Positions 13,418 through 24,829 of a stretch of 64,000 bases of DNA are shown here, piece by piece. Every line of letters starts with the position of its first letter. The stretch's first letter is position 1. Below the pieces are notes generated by a model. It made no database searches. It was not told the DNA's origin and saw nothing but the letters and a program-made list of their open reading frames with translations. The translations under genes and the position numbers were made by a program. Location of the stretch: positions 21,622,659 to 21,686,658 of the forward strand of contig JACMZG010001870.1 in the NCBI GenBank assembly GCA_018340805.1, written 5' to 3'. This DNA comes from Microvelia longipes (Eukaryota > Arthropoda > Insecta > Hemiptera > Veliidae).

Positions 13418-14621
13418 CTAATGACTGGGAGCGCCAATATTCCTTGATACTGCCTCCTTCGCTACTGTTTCCTTCAACTCCTTGATCTTTTTCTCTCTAC
13501 TCCATTCCTTCATTTCTTCTCTCAGTTTTTTAGATATTTCCCTTATTTCCTCATTATTTCCTTTCTTTTTTATCTTTCTTCTCTTTTCAAAAAGTTTCCT
13601 TAATTCTTTAGGTAATTTATTCATATTTTTAATTTTTTCTTTCCCATTGTCTTGTATCATGAAATCAGAAGCTCTTTGTATTGCCCTTACAAGTTCATTA
13701 TCGTATTTATCTAAATTATTTTCATTATCTTCTATCTTACTTTTCTCTAATTGCTCTCTTAACACTTCTTCGAATTTTTGAACTTGGTTAGAATCAAGCT
13801 TGAGTTTATGACTTTCCTTACCTTTGTAACTTCGTTTCTTCTTAATTTTTACGTCTATGTTAATGATGGCTTTTACCGGTTTGTGGTCGCTTCCAATGTC
13901 AACTTTACTGTCTGTTTCTACATCCATGAATATTTTTTTATTGTTTGATATAAAAAAATCAATTTCGTTCCTTGTGTTTCCATCCGGACTTATCCATGTC
14001 CATTTCTTTTCTGGGACTTTTTTAAAAAAGGTATTTAGTATAAACAAATTATTAGCCTCAGAAAATTCTATCAACCTCGTTCCTCTCTCGTTCCTTTCCC
14101 CGTATCCATAACTCCCCACCGCTTCAGAATCCTTCAAGTCTCCTACTTTGGCATTCATATCGCCCATGACTATAGTGAACTTACATCTGTCCTCATTTAA
14201 TGCCATTTGCATGTTATTATAAAATTCTTCCACCTCCATATCCTCTGAACTTGATGTGGGGGCGTAAGCTTGTACTACTTTAATTCTACCTCCACCTTCT
14301 TCTTTTTTAATGCCAAATTAACTTTGAAATCCGATGGCCGTAAGATTTATAACTAGTGATATATTTACTACTGCTATGATTGACAAGGAATCCCGTGCCT
14401 CCAACTCCTCCCTCTCCATTATAGTAGAAGTCTATATCATCCTCCATCTTGACCAGCCCCTCTCCTCTCCTCCTCACCTCTCCCAAGCCAACTATATCCC
14501 ATTCCTTGTTCTTTAATTCCTCAAGAAGTTCTGTTAATTTATTATTCGTTCTTAGAGTTTGCGTATTGTACGTATATAATTTTATTTTTCTTTTTTCTTT
14601 ATTTTTATTTTCTTTAAACAA
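13418..14621 (-). pseudogene. LINE endonuclease (exonuclease-phosphatase fold), frame-broken
   Basis: Two pieces in different frames. The first (14621-14307) has the N-terminal strand YTYNTQTLR and GLGEVRRRGEG, where the catalytic Glu is expected. The second (14239-13418) has IVMGDMNAKVG, NTFFKK, WTWISPDG.TRNEIDF and IGSDHKPV, the metal-binding and catalytic motifs of LINE endonucleases. Between them the minus strand still encodes IKVVQAYAPTSSSE without a start codon, so a frameshift near 14310 splits one ancestral domain. A lysine-rich linker follows the endonuclease. Confidence 0.85.
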
Positions 14622-14818
14622 GGTTTTACTTAATTGCTATGCATTATTTTCTTGTCGCTCGTTACCATTTCCAATTTCTACTAAGCCTGTATTACCCTGA
14701 TTCTCTTTATAACCTAAATTTCTTTCTGCGTCTTGTTCACCTATTAATTTCTGTTCTTGCTCATTTCCTTGTTCTTGAGTCTTTGCTGAAAAAAACTTCA
14801 TTATAGATGGTTGTAATA

Positions 14819-15316
14819 TTAATTTATTTTGTCTTTTGGTTCATTTAGGGATACTGAGCTGCTCATGTCTTCTTCTAACTTCCTTTTCCCGGTTCCCATA
14901 TTCTCTCTCTGATCATTTTCTATATTTGCTTCTTCCGCCTTATTAACTTCTATTTCATTTTTATCTTTATTTCCTAAGTTTGGTAATTCTTTGCTCCCTT
15001 CTATATCACACTGTAACTGATCTATCTGAAAAATATAATTATTTTTATTTTCAATTCTTTTGTCTCTTTCATCCTTATTTTCATACTTTTCTAATTTTTT
15101 TACATTTTGTACATGTTCATTTTGATATATTTTTACTATTTCTCTCGTATTGTTACCCGTCCCAATGCTTGAGCGTTGCTGCTGTCCGATTCCAGATGTA
15201 GATGCTCTGCTGAAGTTAGATCCGATAGGTTTTCCATCCCATTCTCTTCTGTAAATAAATAGCTTATCAAATTTAATTACTGCATGCAGACCTTTAGTCC
15301 TGGCTTCCATCATCAC
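14819..15316 (-). pseudogene. Putative LINE 5' open frame
   Basis: A 165-residue frame just upstream of the endonuclease, low in hydrophobics and rich in Glu/Lys/Asn, with no domain I recognise. Its position fits an ORF1 or an N-terminal extension of the LINE. It could also be host sequence 5' of the insertion. Confidence 0.35.
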
Positions 15317-15639
15317 AGGAAAAAGCGGGATTAATTTTTGATTAAGTTAAGATTAAGTTTTGTAATAAGTTTACATTCTCTAGCATAAATTTGCTGGGAG
15401 CTACGATGATAACAGACACGCAACATGCGTGTTTTCGTGCGAAACGATCCATTTCTGGCTTACGTTTCTAGTTTACGCTTTAAAACTTGAGCAGTTGCGT
15501 TACTTAGTGAGGAACTGCTTCTTAGTATTTTTCAAAGAAAATACACTAAATCAGAGAAACCTTTTAAATCAGTGTAAATAATGGTGTCCACTTCTTATTA
15601 TGAAAGAAAGGATTTATTTTTGTAAAACACAAGAGTTTT

Positions 15640-16730
15640 ATACAAAACTCTTTGTCATGGCCGCTACGCGGCGTCGCAGCTGGGAGCGCTTCACGTCTCT
15701 CGAACCTCCCTGAGGACGCATCGCGGCCACATGGTTGTTGCCTTATATCAGTTCATATTATCCTCATATTACTAGTTTATATAAGAGGCGTATTGTCACG
15801 ATATTAGCGAATTGTATTTATGTATGTATATGTGTATAAATCACAACAGCATTAATAAATTATTGAGTGAGTATACCAATCAACCCTCCACCCCTACTTC
15901 TTTGAAAATTTGCTAAAAATTGATTAAATATGGGCATTTTTCTTTGCCCTAAGGAAAATCCAGAAAAGTGAGTGTTCCTTAAGTAATTGAACTACAGTTA
16001 GCTGGTTAATAATTATACGGCCAATTGGCCCTACAGTTTTACTTTTCCTCATTTATACCGAAGGTATATAAGAAAAGTAATGTGTTTGCAAAAAAATCAC
16101 CGGCATTATCCGTTTCAGGTGTTTTAAAACTATCCTGAGTGGTTTTCACTTAGTTGTCTGTATGTGTGTGTCTGTTATCATCGTAGCTTCAAGTGTATTC
16201 ATGCTAGAGAGTTGAAACTTTGTATAAAAGTCAGTCTACCGCTGTAGTTGTGCTATTCGGAAAATATTTTTTATGACGTCATTAACTCGAAATAATGACT
16301 CAACAAAAATTTAGAAAAATCATAAAACGTGGAAAAATTTGTTGTGACTGAGATTTGTTAGGCATGTAGACAAACATATGTGCTCAGTTTCATCTTATTA
16401 TCAGTATTTGTTCAATTTTTATCGAATGACTTGTGTACTGACTGAATGACTGTAAAACTTAGAAAATGGTACAATTGAGTTAAAATTTAGTACAAGTGTA
16501 TTACCATTACCTAATAAATAAGGACACTATAAGATTCGTTTCAATTCAACAAGTATATCTATGATTGTTGTTATATAATAAGAGTTAAACTGCATTGAGC
16601 GTGGTCAGCGCTGGATGGGTGACCGCTGAGAATGAAACGGAAGTATTTACTATCTGAGGACGAGCGAAGCGAGTCCGAAGATGGGAGGATGAGGAAAAGT
16701 TCCGAGGTACACCGTACCCGATTATTTTGT
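15640..16730 (+). repeat. Dispersed repeat carrying a 5S-rRNA-like module
   Basis: Opens with a GC-richer segment (CGCTACGCGGCGTCGCAGCT) related to 24860-24900, continues through GTTTATATAAGAGGCGTATTG, CACCGGCATTATCCGTTTCA, TTCATGCTAGAGAGTTGAAA and ATTTTTATCGAATGACTTGT, then the 5S-like module at 16580-16632, and ends with a tail containing GAGGACGAGCGAAGCGAGTC. The tail and body recur at 24 kb and 36 kb in the same order. Confidence 0.65.
16580..16632 (+). repeat. 5S-rRNA-derived module, copy 1
   Basis: AAGAGTTAAACTGCATTGAG then CGTGGTCAGCGCTGGATGGG then TGACCGCTGAGAA follows the middle of insect 5S rRNA (GTTAAGCA.CGTCGGGC..GGTCAGTACTTGGATGGGTGACCGC), the internal control region bound by TFIIIA. 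One or two small deletions are present. It is a fragment, not a 5S gene. Confidence 0.65.
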
Positions 16731-16939
16731 TTGTACGTACGATTTTTTAAATTTTTGTTGAGTCGTTGTTGTGGGTTATTATTTTGGCATTTGAAATCTT
16801 TTTATAAAGATCTTTTTATAAAATTCTTTTTATAAATAGTCGAGGCCGCATCGGTAACTAATTTTACACAACGCTCTACAGCTTGTGTGTAACAAGGAAA
16901 ATTTAAATTCAAAAATGGTATTATACCATCGTTGACAGC

Positions 16940-17745
16940 ATCCTCTTACTCTTGTAAGATGTTTTAGAGCTGGTAGTTATATAACAACAATAACTGTTTT
17001 TTCCCAGTCTATGATAGAATAATAATTCTCGGCGTCAAAATTTAAAGGAGGAATCACAAAGTTCCTAATTTTGTTCAGTTCGTTAATGTTTTCATTTCTA
17101 GATTTAAAATTTTGTCATTTTTATAGGTTTAATACCAGAACAATTTATATTTTTTTCGACTAAATCCCAAACACGATGTTTATGAAGACAGTTAAACTCT
17201 TGTTCAATTGATCTTTATCTTTTGATAATATTGCTTCTTCATACTACGGTTGTAAATTTTCTTCGTTTTAAGCAACTCTAGCATCATTTTCTGTATCTTC
17301 ATCTGAAGAAAAACTTTCGATAGTTAATTTCTTTTCTTGATGATCTTATTGGACGTTTTAGTGATTTATTATTTGCAGTACCAGTAACTGTGTTTTGTTC
17401 ATTTGGTTCATTCATATCACTCTTGTGTAAAACTAATTCAGGGTGCTCTCTGCTCTTCCACATCTCTCTCTATAATAACAATAATATGCTTTGCATCAAA
17501 ATATTTTTAATTGATTCATCTGGAGTTTTGTTTCTGTGTTTTGTAACAGGTGTTATTTATGTATACTGCTGTATCTATTGCTTCTGCCCAAAATTGGATT
17601 GGTAATTTACTTTGTATTAACAATGCTGTAGCACTTTCTGTAATAGTTAGATTAGCTCTTTCTGCGATACTATTTTACTTTGTGGTGAATAGCTTTTCGT
17701 CAGTTGGTGTTTAATTCATTTCTAATTAAAAAAAGGTCAATCGTT
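16940..17745 (-). pseudogene. Ty1/copia-type pol fragment
   Basis: The minus strand, with several frameshifts, reads TESATALLIQSKLPIQFWAE and AIDTAVYINN (end of the integrase domain, compare LP..FW.EA..TA.YI.N), KTPDE shortly after, and further on EEAILSKDKDQ, SLHKHRVWDLVEK with a one-base slip, and SGIKPIK, the start of the copia reverse transcriptase. No LTRs were seen. It is an old fragment. Confidence 0.6.
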
Positions 17746-17749
17746 TCAT

Positions 17750-18253
17750 TTCGTTTAAATATATTATTAATGTTATGGTAATAAAAAAATTTTTTAAAAA
17801 TTTATCTAGCATAAGCCTACAAAAGCCTTTAAAAGCCAAAAATATGTTTAAAGCTACTCATTGTATTTATATAGGGTATGTCCCCGGTTGTAATATATCT
17901 CTTATACCCATATACCGGAATAAGGAGTTTATAAACTAAAAGTTAAAGCAACATTCGATTTTGGAATTTTATTTATATCTTGTACAAAGGAATGCTGAAT
18001 AGAAATGAGTGAAACATACCTACTTCGAGATAGTCTAAACCGAGAATACATATATGACACACCTGGGTTTCAAGTTAGCGTTGTTTACTATCAGCTGATT
18101 CTTGTTTTTAATTTTAAAAACATTCCTTCTTTTGTTGAATTTTATAAGAATTTTATGAATTACTACCATAGAAGTAAACTTTTTTGTATCAATACTATTA
18201 CTTAAATTGCCAAAATGTCCTAAAAGCTTTTCAAGTAAGTCAAAACTTGGTAT
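17750..18253. other. PIGO upstream region
   Basis: No recognisable gene. A 66-codon open frame at 18005-18205 resembles nothing I know and is probably chance. The stretch should hold the PIGO 5' UTR and promoter. Confidence 0.4.
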
Positions 18254-21040
18254 ATGATGAATATTATATACAAGTATTACTTCATTCTATTCTGTATTTC
18301 ATATGGTTTAATATGCTGTTTGTTATTGTTTTCTCATGGTTTCTTACTGAGTAGGAATATCATTCCAGCCAAATCGAAATGTGACTCTCTACTGCATGAC
18401 AATATAAATAATCTGGGCCAAATGAATGATAACTTCTCTCAGCATTGTGTTAAATCTGATACAAAAGTGATTCTAATAGTCATTGATGCTCTTAGATATG
18501 ATTTTATGAGATCTATGAAGAATGATAAGTATTATTATAATAACTTTAAGAATGTGCATAGACTGTTGGAGAATAAGCAAAGATCTCGATTGCTTAGTTT
18601 CATTGCTGATCCGCCAACAACAACCATGCAGAGGTTGCATGGTATGATGACTGGCAGCCTTCCTACTTTTATTGATGTTGGCTCTAATTTTGCATCTACC
18701 GAAATAATTGAAGACAATCTGTTATACCAGTTGAATATGAGTGGTAAAAATATTGTGTTTTTAGGAGATGATACGTGGACTAATTTATTTCCTAATTATT
18801 TTTTAAGATCTTATCCTTTCCCTTCATTTGATGTTTGGGATTTGGATACGGTTGACATTGGAGTCACAAGTAATATTTATTCTGAAATAAGAAAATCAGA
18901 TTGGGATTTATTGATTGCTCATTATTTAGGAGTTGATCACTGTGGACATCGTTATGGACCAAATCATCCGGAGATGGAAAGAAAGCTGACAGAGATGGAC
19001 CAAATTATTGATAATATTGTTAACCTGATGGATAATAATACCATTATTTTTGTTATTGGTGACCACGGAATGACTGAAAGTGGGGACCACGGAGGCGATT
19101 CTTTAAATGAAGTCACAGCTGCTCTGTTTATTTATTCTTCATATGATTTATACCCTCAATCACAAGTTTCATCCATTCACCAAATTGACTTACTTCCTAC
19201 TCTTTCTACTATATTAGGGATACCAATACCATTTTCAAACTTAGGTTTACTTTATGCTGAATCTTTACCATTAAATTTTTCCAAATCTAACCAAGTCTGT
19301 ACATTTTATAGAAATAATATTAATCAAATCACTAATTATATAAAAGAATATCAGTCCTTAAATAATTATTTTGACAATAATATCTATCAAAGCATTATTA
19401 AAAAATATTTTGACCTTAAGAATATTAAATGTATGAATAAAGAATTTATCATTGAGCACCAAAATTATCTGAAAGCAGTTCAAGTACTGTGCAAAAATGT
19501 TTGGACTCAATTCAATTACATATCCATGATTTTAAGTCTTCTTTTATTTTTTATTTATTTAATACTTCTTCTTTTAATTTATTTCCAATTCATTAACTTC
19601 CAAACTCTAAATTTCCTTAATGTAATTACTTATTTTTTAGTGTCATTATCTTTGTTTGTCTTAATTTTCTTTTCAAACTTGTCTTATAAAAAATTTTATT
19701 CTTACTTCTTTCAAAGTTCTTTTGTTTTATTAATAATAATAAGATTGTTAGATTTTAAAAATCCAGTCAAAACTGTTTTTTATTATTTTTCATATTGGAA
19801 TGTTCTAAGTTTGGTTGTATTTTTATGTTCTTTTCTTGGTATACTTTCTAATAGTTTTATCGTTGAAGAAAATAAGGTAATAACATTTCTGTTAATTACT
19901 CTTTTGATTCTTACTTTTTTTCAAATAGTGCATTACACAATCATTACTAAAAAAAATAATGAACATACTTCTTCAACTTTGTTTATTACCTTAGTTCTTA
20001 CAAGTGTTTCTATAACCATTCGAAGCCTTTCAAATTTTTGGCAATGTTATGATGACCAATCTTCTGATTGTCTAAGTAGTAAATCTCCTTCATTATTTTT
20101 TTCAGTTTCTGTTAATCTTTCTGTTTTATTTGTTTATCTTTCTATCTCCTATCTTCTTTATAAATTTTATTATTTCCATTTCAGTTTGATTGAAATTTTA
20201 TTAATATTTCTAAGCTGTATTTTTCGTTTGAATAATATATTAAGGAGCTCTGATATTGATTGGTTGATCAACTTGTTACCACAACTTGTTTGTTCTATAT
20301 CTATAGGTTTAATAATTTATTGCTTCATTGATCCATATAAAAGTTCTGTATTCATCAATAAAAGAGGCTTTTGGATACAGTTTTTATTAATATTTATTAA
20401 AATATCTTTTGTCCTGGGGATATTTTTGTTGAATATTATGAATGAACAAAAAGTATTATCTTCTTGCACATTATTTATTTCTTTATACCTTTTGTTAATT
20501 TTATTAAGCAATCTTAGAAAATATAATCCATCAAAAAATTATTTTTGGGATATTTCTGTGTGGTATGTCTCAAATTATGTTCATTTTTATGGAACTGGTC
20601 ATCAACCTACTTTTTCGTCATTACAATGGGATGCAGTAGGTCCTTTTACAGGTTTACCAATTTTTATACCTGGGTTTCTCATAGTTATGAATACTTATTT
20701 TTCTTATGTTGTTCATTCATTTCTTTTACCATTAATAATTATCTTTCCTAATGTTGTCTCTAAATCAAAATTTCAATTTAATTACACTGATTTAAAACAT
20801 TTTCGAGATTCTACATTCTCTATTATAATAATTTACATATTTTTACAAGGTTGTCGAACATTTACATCCATGTTATCTGCCACTATACATTCAAGACATC
20901 TAATGGTTTGGAAAATATTTGCTCCTAAATTCATTTTTGAAAGCCTTGGCTTTATTATATCTTTAATATTTTTATTTCTTAGTTTTATTTTTGTTGAAAG
21001 AGTTTCTGCTAGTTATTTAAAAAGAAACAGAACTGATTAG
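18254..21040 (+). CDS. PIGO: GPI ethanolamine phosphate transferase 3 (PIG-O)
   Basis: An intronless frame of 928 residues. PIG-O, with PIG-F, transfers ethanolamine phosphate from phosphatidylethanolamine to the third mannose of the GPI precursor in the ER membrane. An N-terminal hydrophobic helix (about 8-33) is followed by an alkaline-phosphatase-like lumenal domain: VILIVIDALRYDF (72-84, metal-binding Asp78), PPTTTMQRLHGMMTG (120-134, catalytic Thr), GDDTW (171-175), HYLGVDHCGHRYGP (223-236) and GDHGMTESGDHGGDS (269-283). From about 420 on there are many hydrophobic helices. The second Met is directly adjacent, so the start could shift by one codon. It is somewhat shorter than the human protein (about 1,089), mainly in the membrane part. 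All key residues are present, so it is probably functional. Confidence 0.93.
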   Translation: MMNIIYKYYFILFCISYGLICCLLLFSHGFLLSRNIIPAKSKCDSLLHDNINNLGQMNDNFSQHCVKSDTKVILIVIDALRYDFMRSMKNDKYYYNNFKNVHRLLENKQRSRLLSFIADPPTTTMQRLHGMMTGSLPTFIDVGSNFASTEIIEDNLLYQLNMSGKNIVFLGDDTWTNLFPNYFLRSYPFPSFDVWDLDTVDIGVTSNIYSEIRKSDWDLLIAHYLGVDHCGHRYGPNHPEMERKLTEMDQIIDNIVNLMDNNTIIFVIGDHGMTESGDHGGDSLNEVTAALFIYSSYDLYPQSQVSSIHQIDLLPTLSTILGIPIPFSNLGLLYAESLPLNFSKSNQVCTFYRNNINQITNYIKEYQSLNNYFDNNIYQSIIKKYFDLKNIKCMNKEFIIEHQNYLKAVQVLCKNVWTQFNYISMILSLLLFFIYLILLLLIYFQFINFQTLNFLNVITYFLVSLSLFVLIFFSNLSYKKFYSYFFQSSFVLLIIIRLLDFKNPVKTVFYYFSYWNVLSLVVFLCSFLGILSNSFIVEENKVITFLLITLLILTFFQIVHYTIITKKNNEHTSSTLFITLVLTSVSITIRSLSNFWQCYDDQSSDCLSSKSPSLFFSVSVNLSVLFVYLSISYLLYKFYYFHFSLIEILLIFLSCIFRLNNILRSSDIDWLINLLPQLVCSISIGLIIYCFIDPYKSSVFINKRGFWIQFLLIFIKISFVLGIFLLNIMNEQKVLSSCTLFISLYLLLILLSNLRKYNPSKNYFWDISVWYVSNYVHFYGTGHQPTFSSLQWDAVGPFTGLPIFIPGFLIVMNTYFSYVVHSFLLPLIIIFPNVVSKSKFQFNYTDLKHFRDSTFSIIIIYIFLQGCRTFTSMLSATIHSRHLMVWKIFAPKFIFESLGFIISLIFLFLSFIFVERVSASYLKRNRTD

Positions 21041-21154
21041 TTATGTAGTTTTTAAATTAAAAATTATTTATATAGTTTATTCTATCAAAAAATGACTAAA
21101 ATTACATTGGCTGTGAATTTTATCCTAAATATGACTTTTCAACTGTTAAGGAAA

Positions 21155-21160
21155 AATAAA
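21155..21160 (+). terminator. Candidate PIGO poly(A) signal
   Basis: AATAAA 115 bases after the PIGO stop codon, the first canonical hexamer downstream. Confidence 0.4.
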
Positions 21161-22159
21161 TGACCATTCTGTATGAATATTGTAGAAAATTGGTTACGGG
21201 AGCCAATTAGAAAAATTACATAAATATGTAATTTTTATTGTAATTAAGAAAATTACATAAATATGTATCGGGAGCCTGAAATTGAAGACTGGTTAGCACT
21301 TTTAACTACTCTGTATTTAGTACAATATATTTAGATTTCAGAACAATCCCTTAGCCTTTCCCTAAATGATTTTCTATTTACACTACTGCTTGTTAAATAA
21401 ATATTTATTTAAAATGGTGAGGAACACTATCTTTATGTTGGCATTAGCATTCTTTGTCTAAGTAACTCAGAAAAATAATTATATTTATTGGAATAAAATT
21501 ACGATTGGTCCATAATAAGGCGATTGGGCCCCTGAAAAGTGTGTGCCCTTTTCCCAATTGCTTCTATATCTACCATTATAAGAAAGGAACAATATAGCCC
21601 TCAGGGCCTATTATGAGCAAAAATCAATGTATGTTAATTAATTTTTTTAAGTTATTCAGTAAAACAAGTATCAGTAGTTAATAGTTATTGAGTTACCTAT
21701 TTTTGTTATGAATTTATGTAACAAACAAAGAACTTTTTGTTATAAAGTAATTATAATGAAACAATATAATTTACAATGATTTTATGTTTTATTCATTTTC
21801 CATATTGGGAAGAGGATAAGGTTGTATAAAAACCTTATTTGGAAATTCGAGATAAAGATATATTCAAAACATTCTAACTTATATTTTTGATATCAGGAAC
21901 CCAAAAGGAATCGTTTCCCCTCGCCCCTCCACAACTTTCATCATCCAAACAAGCTTTTAGGATTAAAATTGTTTAGGTATAACTAGATTGCCTGTATAAT
22001 CAGGCACTCTAGGTATAACTAAACTGATATAGAGGCACTTAGGTTATCACATGCTGACATTTTGACTTACAGTATTACATGCATAGGCGATCCTAGGTAA
22101 AAATCTTGGGAGGAGGGGGGGGGCAATCTCTTACTATGCACATACACACAAATATATAT

Positions 22160-22280
22160 AAACTCTGCATCATCAGTAGTAGAATAGTCGAGCTATTTCT
22201 GCATCAGATTAAAATAATAATATTTTGTTAATCTGGTGCTGGAATAGTTAGTTTATTCTACTAGTGATGACGCAGAATTT
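22160..22280. repeat. Foldback element, arms about 52 bp
   Basis: The left arm (22160-22211) begins AAACTCTGCATCATCAGTAG. The right arm (22228-22280) is its imperfect reverse complement, ending CTAGTGATGACGCAGAATTT. A short AT spacer separates them. A related single arm occurs near 7990-8075. Confidence 0.7.
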
Positions 22281-22386
22281 CACTTAATGAGACGTTTTAA
22301 TTAATTGTTTTTATAAGGACTGTAGTCTTTATTAAATTGTTTATAATTATTATTAAGTCTATTAAAACTCTTCATTCGATTATCAT

Positions 22387-22530
22387 CATGTGCAATTCTA
22401 TCATAAGTTGTTTCTATATCATAAGACTATGTCCCTGTATCCAAAGACTCCCTCATAAGCTGTCTATTAGACCATTTGTTTTAATGGGCTAATGAGGTCA
22501 GGGTTATGGACTTTATAGAATTGCACATGG
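22387..22530. repeat. Inverted repeat upstream of POMP
   Basis: CATGTGCAATTCTA at 22387-22400 and its exact reverse complement at 22517-22530, 230 bases before the POMP start. It is likely a small non-autonomous transposon remnant. Confidence 0.6.
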
Positions 22531-22760
22531 TATCCCCACGCTTATGAGGCAAAATGCAAATCTTATTATAGAAATATTCTTGTTCATTTAGTTTGGTAAC
22601 ACTGAAACAACTTAACCTTCTTAAAGTTCGATAACCATTGTTAAGGTTGCATGATTTTTGTTTTTAATAATTCGAAGCCGCATTTCTTGTATGCTGTAGT
22701 TTTACTGTAAGTTACTTTAAAATTCATATTTTTGGTCATTTAATTAATTACAATTCAAAA

Positions 22761-23171
22761 ATGAATCTATCGGCCATGGCTACTCCATCTACTCTTTCAT
22801 TTCATCAAACTGAATACGGGATACCCAACACTTTAATCAATGGATTTGGAACTGCTAAGAATAAAATCGAAATTGTTCATCCATTAGAAACGAAAATCAA
22901 GAGCGGAAATACATTCAGTTTTAATTCAATGGATATGACCATGTTGAGAAATACACAAGGGTTACATGCACCTTTGAAGTTATGTGCTGAACTCAAAGCA
23001 GTTCAGTCAGTTGGAAGATTACCCTTTTTGCCCAGCTCTAACTTAGCAGCTGCAACTTTAACTGGAAATGATGATACTATTGATTTCAACGATATTTTAA
23101 ATCCCATTGAATTCAACGAACGTGCTGTTAACCCTCAGTGTGTTATGGAACATAAACTTGGAATTTTATAA
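22761..23171 (+). CDS. POMP: Proteasome maturation protein
   Basis: An intronless frame of 136 residues. POMP (UMP1 in yeast) is the chaperone that helps assemble the 20S proteasome from half-mers and is then degraded. The conserved core is clear: LRNTQGLHAPLKL (about 56-68), ELKAVQSVGRLPFLPSSNL, GNDDTIDFNDILN and the C-terminal VMEHKLGIL, each close to the human protein (LRNIQGLFAPLKL, RLPFLSSSNL, GNDETIGFEDIL, VEYKLGLL). The length matches the family (about 141). The N-terminus is less conserved, as usual. ATG 22761 is the first in frame. The absence of introns and of visible flanking duplications leaves open whether this is the parental gene or an old retrocopy. Confidence 0.93.
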   Translation: MNLSAMATPSTLSFHQTEYGIPNTLINGFGTAKNKIEIVHPLETKIKSGNTFSFNSMDMTMLRNTQGLHAPLKLCAELKAVQSVGRLPFLPSSNLAAATLTGNDDTIDFNDILNPIEFNERAVNPQCVMEHKLGIL

Positions 23172-23475
23172 TCACTTATTGTATAGTTAAATAAGTTTAT
23201 TTATGTAATATTTTATAATTATTTGTGAATCACTTTTTTTAAATAATTAAATTCTTTAATTTCTTTATGTATATGTGGTTTATTTTTATTTCTTTAAATA
23301 TTCCAATCCCTATCAAATATATAATTTGAAGAACAATCTGTTGAATGACAGTATCCTAGCATATGCTAAAGAACATGCTCTGCTCAGAGTATCCAAAGCA
23401 TGTACTTCCGACCAAATTAACCAGTCTCGATTCCAAGAAAAATGGAGGAAATAAGTTTTAATATGGTATCCAATT

Positions 23476-23650
23476 GATTATAGTGCGACACAAAGTTCAA
23501 ATCAGTAAACAGGGTGGGAAAATAATGAGTGGGAGCCAATGAGGTTATTCCTGGATGATAAACCACACCCTCAATTTCAAATCAGGCCAACCTTAATAGT
23601 TCTTCAAAACTATTTTCCCACACTGTCAACTGATTCTAGCCGTACTATAA
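23476..23650. repeat. Foldback MITE, family F1, copy 1
   Basis: Imperfect inverted repeats about 60 bases long: GGGAGCCAATGAGG near the centre left and TGGCC..CCTTAATAGTTCTT opposite, with outer arms containing CAGGGTGGGAAAATAATG and CTATTTTCCCACACTGTCAA. A clearer copy lies at 57517-57702. Confidence 0.6.
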
Positions 23651-23689
23651 TTTGTGTAAAACCTTTTAGATTACCTTTGTCTCGCCTCC

Positions 23690-24260
23690 TAAACAACAAT
23701 TAGATGGTTGTTTAGGTTGAAAAAACGCTGAACGATTTTCAGAGAGACAACTAATATCAAACCTTATTTAAAGGTATGTAATGTAATCTAAACATTGTAT
23801 AAACAATTTCGAAAATTCATAAAACGTAGAAAACTGCTTTGATCAATTTGAGATTAACTTTGAGTGTAGCTGTGTAAGTAATATATGTACCAAGTTGCAT
23901 CTCAATATTAGCATTATTTCATTTTTATTGAATAAGTTAATTTATTTTTTAAAATAATTCAATTGAGTTTAAATTTGGTACAAGTGTTTCCCCTTACATT
24001 ACAAATAAGTATATTAACTTTTATAGACAAGTATATCTATGGTTTTCATTGGATCATAAAAGCAGCTTTGAGTAAGGTCAGTGCCTGGATGGGTGACCAA
24101 TAGAAATAAAATGAATGTATTAACTATATGAAGAAGAATGAAGTGAGTCCAAAATCATGTTGCAGAATATATTTGGCGATCTTTACATTCTGAGGACGAG
24201 CAAGTTGAGTCTGAAGTACTGAGAATGAGTTATGCGAATCTAATGAGAAGATACTCCATA
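23690..24260 (+). repeat. 5S-module repeat, copy 2
   Basis: Contains AATTCATAAAACGTAGAAAA, ACCAAGTTGCATCTCAATAT, ACAAGTATATCTATGG, then a 5S-like segment at 24051-24105 (GGATCATAAAAGCAGCTTTG, AGTAAGGTCAGTGCCTGGAT, GGGTGACC) and a tail with GAAGAATGAAGTGAGTCC. The order is the same as in the copies at 16 kb and 36 kb. Confidence 0.6.
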
Positions 24261-24829
24261 CATGTTTTTATAATTATATAACAGGAGAAATAAGAGTAAA
24301 ATTTAGGATTACTTATTAACAAAAGTCAACTCTTTTCCAATAAACCAATCTGATATTTACTTTTTCACAACATAAAACAATCAAACAAAAAGAACATTAA
24401 ATATGTAAAAAAAAAATTATACTTAACTACTAGTTTACTTTTATAATTAGAAACGGAAATTATTATTTTAAGTGCATAAATATATAAATAAATAATTCAA
24501 TATAATTATTATAAACATTATGGTACACTCACATACACATTAAAAAAAACTTTGGCAATAGGGAAAGTTATTTAGAAAATATTATTGAAATGAATAAAGT
24601 TACAATCTTTTTAGAGATCTTTAATAAAGAAAGAAAGGCTCTGTTACATATTTTGCATTTTTAGACTTTCTACTAAAACCTAGAAACAACAAGTATTACT
24701 CTAGATCAAACTTCGGAATTTGCAAATATTCAGCAGCTTAATAAGTAACAGATGAGATACTTGACAGGCAGAGGGAAAAACAGTTATCAAATTAAAATAC
24801 AATAAATAAAATAAAGTTTTAATTTTATT

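Larger units (their letters stand above)
11030..15330 (-). mobile_element. Decayed RTE-like non-LTR retrotransposon
   Basis: On the minus strand, 5' to 3': an uncertain N-terminal frame, an apurinic/apyrimidinic endonuclease, a reverse transcriptase and a C-terminal domain, as in RTE-related LINEs of insects. Frameshifts and stops between the blocks show that it is inactive. About 740 bases of AT-rich sequence follow the coding region, ending in AATAAATAACCATTTATTGC near 11045-11070. Closely similar phrases occur at 47340-47370 and 58925-58950 and may be 3' ends of related copies. Both outer borders are estimates. Confidence 0.75.

Noticed and set aside
16580..16632. Genuine 5S rRNA gene
   Set aside because: Only the middle of 5S is present, with changes, and it recurs inside a longer dispersed repeat.
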